DNA of 64,000 nt from RPRC01 sp034933285 (GCA_034933285.1 JAYFNT010000012.1:62001-126000); one strand, 5' to 3'. Shown: positions 8,498 through 17,167, counted from the stretch's first letter. The notes: generated by a model not told the origin, from the letters alone. Program-made: numbers and translations.

Positions 8498-9454
8498 ATG
8501 AACACTCGACAGATTAAATTATTTTCCATCCTTCTTGCCATCCTTCTCGCCATAACTACTGTTTTCGATATGTCTTCCTTCGCGAGGGTAGGTGGTGGGA
8601 GGTCTTTCGGCAGCCGCGGGTCGAGGAGCTACTCACAGCCGTCAAGGTCCTACCAGCAGCCGTCTCCATCACGCCAGCAGTATTCTCCCAGCCCGACGCC
8701 ATACCAGCCCTCTCCGCCACGCCAGCCGTCAGGAGGTTTCCTGAGAAGCCTCGGTGGCGGCATACTGGGCGGGTTCCTGGGTGGCATGCTCTTTCGCAGT
8801 CTTGGTTTCGGATCTGGAGGACTTGGTGGCGGTGGAATCGGGCTCTTCGAGATTATCCTCATCTGCGGCATCGGTTATCTGGTTTATAGAATGATAACGA
8901 GAAGGCGGAAGGAGTCCTACGTCAATCAGCTTCCTCCTCCTGCCGATTACCGCATGGACACGTACCCTCCCGCTCAACCTGAGGTTCCACCATATTCAAA
9001 TGATGTCGCCGATCTCTCCACAGGGCTGGCCTATATCCGTCAAATGGACTCCTCCTTTGACGAAAACCGTTTTCGTGACCTTGCCATGGATATCTTTTTC
9101 AGGATCCAGGGAGCCTGGATGAACCGGGACTTGTCCCCGGTAATCGGGTATCTCGACGACGAGATGCGACTGATTCTTCAGGGAGACGTGGACCGGCTCC
9201 TGCGTGACAGAAGAATCAACCGCCTGGAAAACATCGCTGTCAGGAATACTGATCTGGTGGAAGCTTGGCAGGAATCGGGCAAAGACTTCATAACGGTCCG
9301 TTTCTATGCGAATCTGCTGGATTACACCACGGATGAAACGGGAACCCTGGTTGAAGGCAACCGGACGGAACCAGTCAAGTTTGAGGAGTACTGGACCTTC
9401 ACACGGCAGGTGGGAACAGGTTCTTGGAAGCTTTCCGCCATCTCTCAGGCATAA
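8498..9454 (+). CDS. Tim44-like domain membrane protein
   Basis: A 318-residue protein. I chose ATG 8498 because it begins a clear signal peptide (residues 1-29) and a GGG site is nearby; the in-frame frame upstream is not protein-like. Residues about 30-75 are low complexity (Ser/Arg/Gln/Pro), followed by a glycine-rich segment and a hydrophobic helix (about 110-130, IILICGIGYLVYRMI), then a C-terminal Tim44-like fold (about 165-318, with FRDLAMDIFFRIQGAWMNRD and a closing WKLSAISQA). Such proteins are widespread in proteobacteria; their role is not defined. It ends just before a REP-like element. Confidence 0.8.
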   Translation: MNTRQIKLFSILLAILLAITTVFDMSSFARVGGGRSFGSRGSRSYSQPSRSYQQPSPSRQQYSPSPTPYQPSPPRQPSGGFLRSLGGGILGGFLGGMLFRSLGFGSGGLGGGGIGLFEIILICGIGYLVYRMITRRRKESYVNQLPPPADYRMDTYPPAQPEVPPYSNDVADLSTGLAYIRQMDSSFDENRFRDLAMDIFFRIQGAWMNRDLSPVIGYLDDEMRLILQGDVDRLLRDRRINRLENIAVRNTDLVEAWQESGKDFITVRFYANLLDYTTDETGTLVEGNRTEPVKFEEYWTFTRQVGTGSWKLSAISQA

Positions 9455-9457
9455 CAT

Positions 9458-9548
9458 GGGGTCAGGCTTTGCATATTGTAATATGCTTAAGAATACCCCT
9501 TCACATGCCGACACGGGGTTAGGTCATATGACCTAACCCCGTGTCGGC
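9458..9548. repeat. REP/RAYT-like element with a perfect 42-bp palindrome
   Basis: The stretch begins with GGGGTCAGGCTTTGCATATT and a 16-base inverted repeat (GCATATT-GT-AATATGC, 9471-9486), a motif I associate with the ends of REP-associated tyrosine transposase units. It is followed by a perfect palindrome at 9507-9548 (two 21-base arms, centre CATATG, no loop). It lies between convergent genes (Tim44-like and the arnA-like gene), so it may also act as a bidirectional terminator. No transposase is present. Confidence 0.7.
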
Positions 9549-9576
9549 GCTGCTTTGACTTCAAGTGCCGCTGCCG

Positions 9577-10620
9577 TTACATTCCGAGAACTTGAGCGGT
9601 GTTTTCGTTTTCGATCAGGTAAAAATCCAGGGTCAGGCGCAGCGCTTCGTCGATTCCTGTCCGCGGCTTCCAGCCGAGACGTTCTTCGGCTTTCTTGATG
9701 GACGGTACCCGGGTCAGGATATCCTGGTAGCCGCTGCCATAGAACTCTTCCGATGAAACTTCGATGATGCGGGACTGTTCTGCGCGCTCCCGGTAAAGCG
9801 GGTAATTTTTCATCAGCTCCTTGAGCTTGTAGGCGAGGTCCTTCACCGACAGGTCGTTGGCCGGGTTGCCTATGTTGAAGATGCCGCCGTCGGCGCAGCC
9901 GTCACGGTTTTCTATGATTTTCATGAGACAGTCTATGCCGTCTTCCAAGTAGGTAAAGGAACGGCGCTGTTGGCCGCCATCCACCAGGCTGATGGGATTG
10001 CCGGCGATCATGTCGTAGAGAAACTGTGTCAGCACTCTGGAACTGCCTTCCTTGGCGGTGTTTATATTGTCCAGGCGGGGACCGATCCAGTTGAAGGGCC
10101 GGAACAGGGTGAATTGCAGGCCTTCGTGTTTTCCACAGGCATAAATTACCCGGTCGAGCATCTGCTTGGCGCAGGAATATATCCAGCGCTCCTTGTGAAT
10201 GGGGCCAAGCACGAGGGGTGATGTCTCTTCGTCGAACTCGTTTTCCGGGCACATGCCGTAAACTTCAGAGGTCGAGGGGAAGACCACCCTTTTTCCATAT
10301 TTGAGGCATTGACGGATTATAACCAGGTTTTCTTCAAAATCCAGTTCAAAGACCTTCAGCGGATTCCTGACGTATGTGGCCGGAGTTGCGATTGCCACCA
10401 GCGGCAATACGACGTCGCACTTGCTGATGTTATACGCTATCCATTCCTTGTTTATCGATATGTCGCCTTCCAGGAAATGAAACCGCGGATTGCCGATGGA
10501 ATGCTCCAGTTTGTCGTCGCTCACATCAAGACCGTATACTTCCCAGTCGGTGGTCGTCAGAATTCTACGTGTCAGGGCATTGCCGATGAAGCCGTTTACG
10601 CCCAGAATGAGTACCTTCAT
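9577..10620 (-). CDS. arnA: UDP-glucuronate C4-dehydrogenase/decarboxylase (stand-alone ArnA C-terminal domain)
   Basis: A 347-residue SDR-family NAD-dependent enzyme. It has the N-terminal Rossmann motif GVNGFIGNAL, the catalytic Ser-Thr/Tyr/Lys set (PSTSEVYG; YSCAKQMLDR), and the ArnA-specific RPFNWIGPRLD and GGQQRRSFTYL. It matches the C-terminal half of E. coli ArnA, which oxidises and decarboxylates UDP-GlcA to UDP-4-ketopentose. The N-terminal formyltransferase half is missing, so the protein is about half the length of enterobacterial ArnA. It is the last gene of the leftward arnT-arnB-arnC-arnA cluster. SD AAGGAAG precedes ATG. Step: second step of the lipid A aminoarabinose route. 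Confidence 0.88.
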   Translation of the reverse strand: MKVLILGVNGFIGNALTRRILTTTDWEVYGLDVSDDKLEHSIGNPRFHFLEGDISINKEWIAYNISKCDVVLPLVAIATPATYVRNPLKVFELDFEENLVIIRQCLKYGKRVVFPSTSEVYGMCPENEFDEETSPLVLGPIHKERWIYSCAKQMLDRVIYACGKHEGLQFTLFRPFNWIGPRLDNINTAKEGSSRVLTQFLYDMIAGNPISLVDGGQQRRSFTYLEDGIDCLMKIIENRDGCADGGIFNIGNPANDLSVKDLAYKLKELMKNYPLYRERAEQSRIIEVSSEEFYGSGYQDILTRVPSIKKAEERLGWKPRTGIDEALRLTLDFYLIENENTAQVLGM

Positions 10621-10726
10621 CTTTTCTTCCTTTCATATGTATTTTCATTGCGTCGAGCGATAGCGGGTTCCGGTCAAAGCAGCCGGCAAATTTCCGGCGA
10701 TTAAATCCCGGCTATCGGCACGACAA

Positions 10727-11671
10727 TCATTCGTGGTCGAAGTTGTGCAGCCTGCGAACCACGTAGCGTGGCCGCCGCCGCACCTCCTGATAAATCCGCC
10801 CGACATATTCGCCGACAAAGCCGATGCCGAAGATAACGACTCCGATGAAGAAAAACATGATGGCAAAGAGCGTAAAGACTCCCTCCACCTCGGCGCCGAC
10901 AATAAAGCGCCTGATCAGCAGGAACAGGGCGAAAATCAACGACATGGAAGCGGTAACAATGCCGAGCAGGGCAAAGAGCTGCAGCGGGACGACGGAAAAA
11001 CCGGTTACCAGGTCGAAATTGAGCCGTATCAGCTTGTAAAGGGAGTATTTGCTTTGCCCTTCGGTCCGCCCGTCATGGGCTACCTCGATTTCCACCGGGT
11101 TGGAGGCGAAGGTCTGTGCCAGCGCCGGAATGAATGTGGTGCTTTCCCGGCAGCGGTTGATGTTTTCGATCACGTTGCGATGGTAGGCGCGGAGCATGCA
11201 TCCGTAATCCTTCATGCGCATGCCGGTCATCCTGCTTACCGTGGCGTTGACGAGGCGCGAGGCCAGCCTGCGGAACAAGGTGTCCCGCCGGTCCCGGCGC
11301 ACGGTGCCGACCACATCATAGCCGCGTTCAATGCCATCCACCAGGTTCGGTATTTCTTCGGGAGGGTTCTGCAGGTCTGCGTCCATGGTGATCACTATCT
11401 CGCCTGAACATTGCTCGAATGCAGCCAGAATAGCCATGTGCTGGCCGAAGTTGCCATTGAACTCGATAATCCGGATTTCCGGCATTTCCACTGACTTTTC
11501 CCTGAGGATCGCCAGGGATCTGTCGCGGCTGCCGTCATCGGTGAAGATGATCTCGAAAGATTTCCCCAAACTCTGCAAAACCGGATACAGACGCGACAGG
11601 AGCCGTTCAAGATTGGCCTCTTCATTGAATACCGGTATTACGACTGATATGTAAGCCTTTTTGTCCATCAT
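10727..11671 (-). CDS. arnC: ArnC undecaprenyl-phosphate glycosyltransferase
   Basis: A 314-residue GT2 glycosyltransferase with the nucleotide-sugar site at the N-terminus (VVIPVFNEEANLERL; DDGSRDRS; DADLQNPPEEIP) and two C-terminal TM helices (about 235-260 and 268-295). It matches ArnC/PmrF, which transfers 4-deoxy-4-formamido-arabinose from UDP to undecaprenyl phosphate at the inner face of the inner membrane. GGAAGGA precedes the ATG. It lies between arnB and the arnA domain on the same strand, about 105 bp from the latter. Other polyprenyl-phosphate transferases share the fold; the assignment is firm because of the operon. Confidence 0.88.
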   Translation of the reverse strand: MMDKKAYISVVIPVFNEEANLERLLSRLYPVLQSLGKSFEIIFTDDGSRDRSLAILREKSVEMPEIRIIEFNGNFGQHMAILAAFEQCSGEIVITMDADLQNPPEEIPNLVDGIERGYDVVGTVRRDRRDTLFRRLASRLVNATVSRMTGMRMKDYGCMLRAYHRNVIENINRCRESTTFIPALAQTFASNPVEIEVAHDGRTEGQSKYSLYKLIRLNFDLVTGFSVVPLQLFALLGIVTASMSLIFALFLLIRRFIVGAEVEGVFTLFAIMFFFIGVVIFGIGFVGEYVGRIYQEVRRRPRYVVRRLHNFDHE

Positions 11672-11708
11672 TCGTCCTTCCGAAAGTCGATGCCTGACGA
11701 ATCCGGCA

Positions 11709-12872
11709 TCATTTCCTGTTTCTGTTTATTATGTTCTTTACTGCCTCAACCACATCGCGGGGATCTTCCCCGGCCATCTTGGGAAAGAGCGGCAGAGACA
11801 GGATCCTGTCCGAAACGTAGTCGGCATTGGCCAGTTCACCTTCAGGGATGTCAAGCGTCTCCCGGTAATACGGGTGATGGTGCACAGCCTTGAAATGGAG
11901 GCCGCTGCCGATGTTTTCCTTTTTCAACTCGGACATGAAGGTGTCACGATCAATTTTGAGGTTTTCTATCCTGATCAACGGCGTATAAAGATGCCAGGCG
12001 TGACGATGGGCATAAGCCGCGGACGACGGGGTCACGATTTCTTTCACATCCGCGAACGCCGCATTATAGTACTCGGCGATTTCCTTGCGACGGTCGATGA
12101 AAGCGTCGAGCTTCTTCAGTTGATGGATGCCGAGCGCGGCCTGCATGTCGAGCATGTTGTATTTGAACCCGGGAAGGATGATGTCATAGTTGGGCGTTCC
12201 CTGTGCCGAATACCGTTTCCATGCTTCGCGGCTCATGCCGTGGAACTTCAGCAGCGACATCTCTTCAGCGAGATGCTCGTCGCGGGTGCAGACCATTCCG
12301 CCTTCGCCGGTGGTTATGTTCTTGATGGGATGGAAAGAAAACACTGAAATGCTGTCCAGGGAGCCGATCCTTTTCCCTGTGTATTCCGTACCGATGGCAT
12401 GGGCGGCGTCTTCCAGCACCTTGAGGTTGAATTCCTCTGCTATGGCGAATATGGCGTCCATGTCGCACGGTTGCCCGGCAAAGTGAACCGGCAGCAGCGC
12501 CCTGGTCCGTTCGGTGATTTTTGCCCGAATCAGCCCGGGGTCGATATTCAACGTGCCGGGCTCGATATCGACCAGCACCGGACGTGCGCCGACCTGCACG
12601 ATCATGTTGACTGTCGCGGCAAAAGTCATCGGTGTAGTAATGACTTCGTCTCCGGGACCGATGCCCATGGCCAAGAGGGCCACATGCAGTCCGGCTGTGG
12701 CTGAATTGAGGGCAACGGCAAAGGGCGCTCCCACATATTCTTTTACTGCATCCTCGAAGAGCTTTACTTTGGGCCCCGTTGTAATCCATCCGGATCTGAG
12801 CGAATCCACTACTTCGTTTATTTCCTCTTCTCCGATTGAGGGAATGGAAAAGGGCAGGAATTCCTTGCGCAC
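11709..12872 (-). CDS. arnB: ArnB UDP-4-ketopentose aminotransferase
   Basis: A 387-residue DegT/DnrJ/EryC1 PLP aminotransferase. The PLP lysine lies in FSFHPIKNITTGEGG, and the N-terminal motif is PSIGEEEINEVVDSLRSGW. It converts UDP-4-ketopentose to UDP-Ara4N using glutamate (family knowledge). The start is GTG at 12872 with a strong AGGAGG 6 bp upstream. It is 37 bp from arnC downstream and 82 bp from arnT upstream, so the cluster is probably one transcript. Alternative: aminotransferase for another amino sugar, made unlikely by the flanking arn genes. Confidence 0.9.
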   Translation of the reverse strand: MRKEFLPFSIPSIGEEEINEVVDSLRSGWITTGPKVKLFEDAVKEYVGAPFAVALNSATAGLHVALLAMGIGPGDEVITTPMTFAATVNMIVQVGARPVLVDIEPGTLNIDPGLIRAKITERTRALLPVHFAGQPCDMDAIFAIAEEFNLKVLEDAAHAIGTEYTGKRIGSLDSISVFSFHPIKNITTGEGGMVCTRDEHLAEEMSLLKFHGMSREAWKRYSAQGTPNYDIILPGFKYNMLDMQAALGIHQLKKLDAFIDRRKEIAEYYNAAFADVKEIVTPSSAAYAHRHAWHLYTPLIRIENLKIDRDTFMSELKKENIGSGLHFKAVHHHPYYRETLDIPEGELANADYVSDRILSLPLFPKMAGEDPRDVVEAVKNIINRNRK

Positions 12873-12954
12873 GTTCTTCCTCCTGGTGAATTGTTTGCTA
12901 TGAATGATGTCCAGTCTTTACCGATGAGGAAACATCACATGTATCTTGCTGCCG

Positions 12955-14619
12955 TCAACGGTTGCAGACGAGATATTTGTCCCCTTTTTGCCCGAGAATC
13001 TTCAACGGGGTACCTGATTCGCCGCGCAGGCGGGCAAGGTCCGGCGCCTTGATCAAAGTGAACATCCGTCCGGACGAATCCCACAGACGCCTGAATTCTG
13101 CGTGGTCGATGAACCAGGCGCTGTTGTCCCCCTGATTGCTGCCGAATTCCAACTCGCCCTTGTAACCGACAATAATGACCCTTTTCCCGGTGTAAAACGG
13201 CAGGCCTTGTTGATACCACCCATAACATGCGACCTTGTCGCCGTCCCGATATGCCTTGTTTATCAAATCAGCCAGTTCGGGTGCAGCCTTCCTTTCCGCC
13301 AGTTTGCCGAAGATCAGCGGCGGGCCGGCAATCGTCAGCAGAAAAGACATCCCGCAGAGGACGGCAAAAAATTCCGCCGGTCCTTTTTTCCTCAGGCAAA
13401 ACAGTGCGGTTCCTCCCCCGACGATCAAAAGAGATCCAATAATCGATACGGCCTGCAGGTCCAATTGAGGCTTGTGAGCGAACCGGAAATAGAGAAATGC
13501 CGCAAGCCCCATCAGTACGGCAAGAACAGGCGCGAGATATAGTTCTGCTGCCGGAGTCTCGCGGCCCTCAACCAGCACGTGCGAAAATGACCGAGCTACG
13601 ATGAGCGATACCGCAGGGAACATGGGAAGAATATATGGCATCAACTTGGAACCTGACAGTGAAAAAAAAGCGAAGATGACGACAGCCCAGAGCGCCAGAA
13701 ACAGTGTTACGGTGCTGCCTGGCGATGTCTTTCCCCGTAGCCGCTGGAGGAAAGGCAGGGGCAGGAACAGGGACCAGGGAAACATGCAGCCGAAAAGAAC
13801 CGGGATAAAGTACCAGGGCGGCTGGTAGTGGCCGTGTATTTTGGTCAGGAAACGCTGGAAATGTTCATGGATGAAAAAGAACCGGAGAAACTCCGGGTTG
13901 CGTGCGGAGACCAGGACGAACCATGGCGCTGCTATCAGAAAAAAGAGAGGGATTCCGGTAGCCAAGCGCATTTCCCTGATGATCCGCCATTGCCTGGTTA
14001 TGGCGATATAGAGGAATATGATCGCACCGGGCAGGACCAGGCCGATGAGTCCCTTGGCGAGCACCGTCAGGGCGGAGAACAGGTAAAACAGGTGGAAATA
14101 GAGCCCCGTGCGCTTTTCTCCCTCCTGAACTGCCAGCAGGAAAAAGCCGAGCGTTGCGGACATGCATAAAGTCAGGGGCATGTCGATGATGTTCATGCGC
14201 GCCTGGGCAACAAAGCCGACTGATGTGCCAAGCACCAGGGCGGCCAGGAACCCGTCGCGGCGGCCGAAAATTTTCCGGCCTATGAAATAGGTGAGCAGCA
14301 CGCACAGCAGGCCGGACAGCGCAGTAAAGAAGCGGGCGGCGAACTCGTTACGGCCGAAAAGGGAAAAGGACGCGGCATTCAGCCAATAGAGCAGCGGCGG
14401 CTTTTCGAAGTATTTGACATAGTTCAGGAAAGGAGTGATGAAATCCGACCGTTCAAGCATCTCCCGGGGAATTTCCGCGTAGCGAGCCTCGTCGGGTTCC
14501 AGCAGAGGCAGGCGACCCAGGAACTGGAAGAAAGCGGTGCCGAAGAGCACCATGAGAACGCCAAGATCCCGGCTGGCGCTTCCTTCTTCGCGGACAATAA
14601 AATTGATGATCTTCTTCAT
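12955..14619 (-). CDS. arnT: ArnT lipid A aminoarabinose transferase
   Basis: A 554-residue GT-C fold (PMT/GT83) integral membrane enzyme with about 11-12 TM helices. The first periplasmic loop holds the catalytic acidic motif in PLLEPDEARYAEIPREM, and YFEKPPLLYWLNA follows. By family it transfers Ara4N from undecaprenyl phosphate to lipid A phosphates on the periplasmic face, which lowers net charge and gives polymyxin resistance. I chose ATG 14619 (AGAGGA 10 bp upstream) over the in-frame ATG at 14667, which has no ribosome site. It is the promoter-proximal gene of the arn cluster. arnD (deformylase) and the formyltransferase are not in this window. Confidence 0.85.
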   Translation of the reverse strand: MKKIINFIVREEGSASRDLGVLMVLFGTAFFQFLGRLPLLEPDEARYAEIPREMLERSDFITPFLNYVKYFEKPPLLYWLNAASFSLFGRNEFAARFFTALSGLLCVLLTYFIGRKIFGRRDGFLAALVLGTSVGFVAQARMNIIDMPLTLCMSATLGFFLLAVQEGEKRTGLYFHLFYLFSALTVLAKGLIGLVLPGAIIFLYIAITRQWRIIREMRLATGIPLFFLIAAPWFVLVSARNPEFLRFFFIHEHFQRFLTKIHGHYQPPWYFIPVLFGCMFPWSLFLPLPFLQRLRGKTSPGSTVTLFLALWAVVIFAFFSLSGSKLMPYILPMFPAVSLIVARSFSHVLVEGRETPAAELYLAPVLAVLMGLAAFLYFRFAHKPQLDLQAVSIIGSLLIVGGGTALFCLRKKGPAEFFAVLCGMSFLLTIAGPPLIFGKLAERKAAPELADLINKAYRDGDKVACYGWYQQGLPFYTGKRVIIVGYKGELEFGSNQGDNSAWFIDHAEFRRLWDSSGRMFTLIKAPDLARLRGESGTPLKILGQKGDKYLVCNR

Positions 14620-14692
14620 TATGCTTGTATCCTCTACAACGTTGCATATGAGCTTTTTGTTGCACATTGTCCGTTAGTGTTGGGCTGAATAT

Positions 14693-14836
14693 TTACAGCA
14701 AACCGGTAGAAGTCGGCAGGACGATCCGGAAAACGTTGCCATGCCCTTCTTCATTTTCAACCTTTGTCCCGCCCCCATAACTTGAGATGAGTGCAACTGA
14801 AGATATTCTGGCTGGTTTTGTGGAAATGAGAATATG
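14693..14836 (-). pseudogene. Remnant of a histidine-kinase ATPase domain C-terminus
   Basis: Reading left from about 14836 the frame gives STKPA, a weakened G-box region, then YGGGTKVENEEGHGNVFRIV and a stop at 14693. This is the typical end of a HATPase_c domain (GG-x-VENE-x-G-G-x-x-F-R-I). About 45 residues survive, the GTGLGL motif is already degraded, and there is no start codon or upstream kinase core. It is a decayed gene end left between arnT and the next gene. Confidence 0.6.
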
Positions 14837-15037
14837 CGACATAATAGCTGAAATAATACGAGTCAACCATACCTAATTGTATCCGGATGGCAAAATTACC
14901 CCGGAATATGGGTATTACAGGTCGCATATTGTATCCTTGCGGTCCTGGTCAAATCCCCGTGCATACTGACGTGATCAGCAAAAAAGGCTTTTTTCAAGTT
15001 TACGCATAAAGTCAGTAAAGCTCATGCCTGTTTTACA
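14837..15037. other. Gene-free stretch upstream of the structured leader
   Basis: No coding frame with a ribosome site is visible. The sequence is more AT-rich than its neighbours, consistent with decayed DNA around the kinase remnant. I saw an AAAAAAGGCTTTTTT self-complementary tract near 14980-14994 and nothing else convincing. Confidence 0.4.
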
Positions 15038-15065
15038 TTGATAAATCGTTTTGAGACGTTATATT
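15038..15065 (+). promoter_or_regulatory. Sigma-70-type promoter
   Basis: TTGATA (15038-15043), a 16-bp spacer, and TATATT (15060-15065). The predicted start near 15072 would leave a 145-nt leader ahead of the ATG at 15217. Confidence 0.5.
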
Positions 15066-15071
15066 ATTATT

Positions 15072-15187
15072 CTATAGCGAGCGACGCGATGCAGACGGGT
15101 AATTTCCCGTCGGATTGCTGTTTCCTGAGGCCCGCCGATTGTGTTCATCAGAGGATGCAGGTCTGCCGGAAGGCTGCGGCCCCTATA
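15072..15187 (+). promoter_or_regulatory. Structured 5' leader, candidate cis-regulatory RNA
   Basis: The predicted leader has a closing pair UAUAG (near 15074) with CUAUA (near 15183), an internal hairpin GACGGG-UAAUUU-CCCGUC (15094-15111), a GGCC:GGCC pairing, and a second hairpin capped by a GCC-GGAA-GGC tetraloop (about 15159-15172) within a GCAG/CUGC helix. The multi-stem junction layout suits a riboswitch or protein-binding leader. I could not match it to a known class and saw no separate terminator. Confidence 0.35.
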
Positions 15188-15216
15188 ATGCAAATATTTG
15201 GTAAGAGGTGTTACTT

Positions 15217-15714
15217 ATGGGCGTTTCTTCAAAAAAGATATCTGTTGAAGATAGCAGCAGATCAATTCATGAAAGCCAAACTTCCCTGGTGCAATCACTC
15301 TTGGAGACCTGCAGGGCTATGCTCCCCCTTGTGAGCAGGCACTGTGCCGGAGATGCCGATGCCGAAGCGATAATCAAGGCTGCGGAGAAAGTGCTCGTTC
15401 GGGCGGACCGGGAAGCGCGACAGACACCGAAAGGCGGATTGCAGCAAAGACAAGGTTTCTTCGGTCGAGTGGGCAACCACTATGATTTTGAAATCCTGCT
15501 TTCCAGTGTCAGGGAAAAGGAATGGCTCATACGCTGTGAAGGTCAGGATCGGCAGGGAAGAAAAATGGTCGTCCGCGTCAAGAAGGGGGAAGAGCCTTTT
15601 GCTGCGGAAGCGGGAGACACCATCTTTCTCCGGGGAAGAGTGATTGCCCATCGTGCACTTTTTGGTGATCCGGTGACTCATATTGAAGTCACTTCAGGGG
15701 TTTTGAAGATATGA
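15217..15714 (+). CDS. Hypothetical protein, 165 aa, possible OB-fold C-terminal half
   Basis: Start ATG 15217 (AAGAGG upstream) is preferred to the in-frame ATG at 15208. Residues about 1-75 are charged and probably helical (ESQTSLVQSLLETCRAML). Residues about 90-165 alternate hydrophobic and polar positions, with short strands ending THIEVTSGVLKI, and look like a small beta-barrel. No signal peptide or TM segment, so cytoplasmic. I do not recognise the family. It has its own promoter and a structured leader and stands alone between opposite-strand genes. Confidence 0.65.
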   Translation: MGVSSKKISVEDSSRSIHESQTSLVQSLLETCRAMLPLVSRHCAGDADAEAIIKAAEKVLVRADREARQTPKGGLQQRQGFFGRVGNHYDFEILLSSVREKEWLIRCEGQDRQGRKMVVRVKKGEEPFAAEAGDTIFLRGRVIAHRALFGDPVTHIEVTSGVLKI

Positions 15715-15795
15715 GCGGACTCGGCCCTCTCCACCAAATCATAGCCCCTGGCAAGGCATTTTGAATAAGGGGTTCCGTGAAGCGGGAATGGAAAG

Positions 15796-16899
15796 TTACC
15801 AACAGCCAGGCCGCAGATTGAGACGAACTGCCTCGCAGCTGATGAGAGGCCGGGGTGTGAGATACATCGGCAGGCGAAGCAGTGTCACTCCCGGGGGCAT
15901 TTCAAATTCATCATAGAGCCGGTCCCAGCGATGGATGTAGCTTTTGGACAGGTGCATGGGCAAAAAGAAGGCCGGCCTCAGCCGATCCAGCAGGATGTTT
16001 ACGTCGGAGGTGCACAGGTGGCACGAGATCCGCGCCTTGTCCCGGTCCGCTTCAAGGAATGAGCATTCACAGACAAGAATCGTGACCCCTGACAGCAAGC
16101 TGCATACTTTGTCGCAGTTGCCGTCGGAGAAGCCGATATCGGTCACATAGCCGATGCTTGCAGGTTCGATTTCCATCCTGATACTTTCGTATAACACGCT
16201 CCCGTTAATCATCGTTTCTCTTGAATCCCCATTATCCCCGCGAACGGTCACGAGCAGTTGTTCGTTTTCAAGATCACCGCAATGGAAGCATTTCTGCAAA
16301 TGCTTAAGCCATGGTCCGGCGAGCAGCCCGCCTTTTTCCAACTTTTTCGCGTCAACCCGGAAAGAGGGCGATTCGGATATCCTGAATACGAGGGAGGGTA
16401 TCCTGTGATCGCATTCCATGGCCTCCACCGAGAGCAGGCGGTTGCGGAAAATTACCCTCCCATCGCGCTCCTTGCTTCCCTTGAAACTGCGGGTGAAACC
16501 TTCCGGGCCGGAGAAAAAATGTGTATTCAGGCGATCGGCAAATACCTCGTGGACCCTGAGCGAACACCAGTATGGCTCGCAGAGGTTCCAGTCGTAGCCT
16601 GCCAGCTTTGCTGACAGCTTGTCCGAAAGGCCGGGAGGTCCGAAAATATCCACTTCCCGTGGGGATACATGGACGCTGCGGATGAATGTGTCGATCCCCA
16701 TGAAATGGTCCATGTGGGCATGGCTGACGAAAATGGCGGCAATCGATTTCAGCACCCGCTTGGCCAGGTGGTGTATGCGTCCGCAGTCAAAAAGAAGGGA
16801 GCGCCCCGTTGACCTCATGCGCACCTGGAGCACCGGGTCGTCCAGCAGGCCGGAGAAAAAGAAGGGTTCGATGGAACGGAACGATGGTGTGTTGTCCAT
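15796..16899 (-). CDS. RNase Z-like metallo-beta-lactamase fold hydrolase
   Basis: A 367-residue MBL-fold protein. It contains the zinc motif SHAHMDHFMG (H60, H62, D64, H65), CDHRIPSLVFRI (tRNase Z pattern of His followed by PS), GYVTDIGFS, and a C-terminal PMHLSKSYIHRW that supplies a further His. The layout follows ribonuclease Z, which trims tRNA 3' trailers. The frame stays open far upstream (to 17250), but that part overlaps the small-RNA genes and is not protein-like. I chose ATG 16899; GTG 16923 is an alternative. It ends near the convergent hypothetical gene. Confidence 0.75.
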   Translation of the reverse strand: MDNTPSFRSIEPFFFSGLLDDPVLQVRMRSTGRSLLFDCGRIHHLAKRVLKSIAAIFVSHAHMDHFMGIDTFIRSVHVSPREVDIFGPPGLSDKLSAKLAGYDWNLCEPYWCSLRVHEVFADRLNTHFFSGPEGFTRSFKGSKERDGRVIFRNRLLSVEAMECDHRIPSLVFRISESPSFRVDAKKLEKGGLLAGPWLKHLQKCFHCGDLENEQLLVTVRGDNGDSRETMINGSVLYESIRMEIEPASIGYVTDIGFSDGNCDKVCSLLSGVTILVCECSFLEADRDKARISCHLCTSDVNILLDRLRPAFFLPMHLSKSYIHRWDRLYDEFEMPPGVTLLRLPMYLTPRPLISCEAVRLNLRPGCW

Positions 16900-17033
16900 G
16901 ATGTGCGGTAGCCGGCGTTTCACATTTTCATCCGGGCCCCCCGGATGACGGGCAGTTGTACGGCTTGCTCCCATCTTACCGTGAAAAGCCGGGGCCGCAA
17001 GCAGAGGGGTGCAAGACCTGTTTTTCCCGGAAT

Positions 17034-17134
17034 AAAAAAAGGCGCGGCTCCGGGGAAGGATGCCGCGCAGGGAGGGGAGCGGCCTGCCTGGTGACGGGCC
17101 GCTCGCCATGGACTGCTCTCGCTTTAGTCCTTTG
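17034..17134 (-). ncRNA. Putative sigma-28-dependent small RNA, distal copy (B)
   Basis: About 100 nt from a start near 17134. It contains a hairpin with arms GAGCGGCC/GGCCGCTC (17077-17104), then the unpaired C-rich tract CCCTCCCT (17069-17076), then a terminator stem GCGCGGC/GCCGCGC (17042-17068) and seven U (17034-17040). It has the same order of elements as the RNA at 17249-17338 and the same promoter type. CCUCC can pair with Shine-Dalgarno sequences, so it probably acts on mRNAs. No ORF with a ribosome site is seen inside. Confidence 0.6.
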
Positions 17135-17140
17135 ATACTA

Positions 17141-17167
17141 TTATCGTCTGAACTGTATACAACTTTA
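17141..17167 (-). promoter_or_regulatory. Sigma-28 (FliA) type promoter of sRNA B
   Basis: On the minus strand TAAAGTTG (17160-17167), exactly 11 bases, then GACGATAA (17141-17148). The E. coli FliA consensus is TAAAGTTT-N11-GCCGATAA, so spacing is exact and the boxes differ at two positions (one in each box). Confidence 0.6.
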
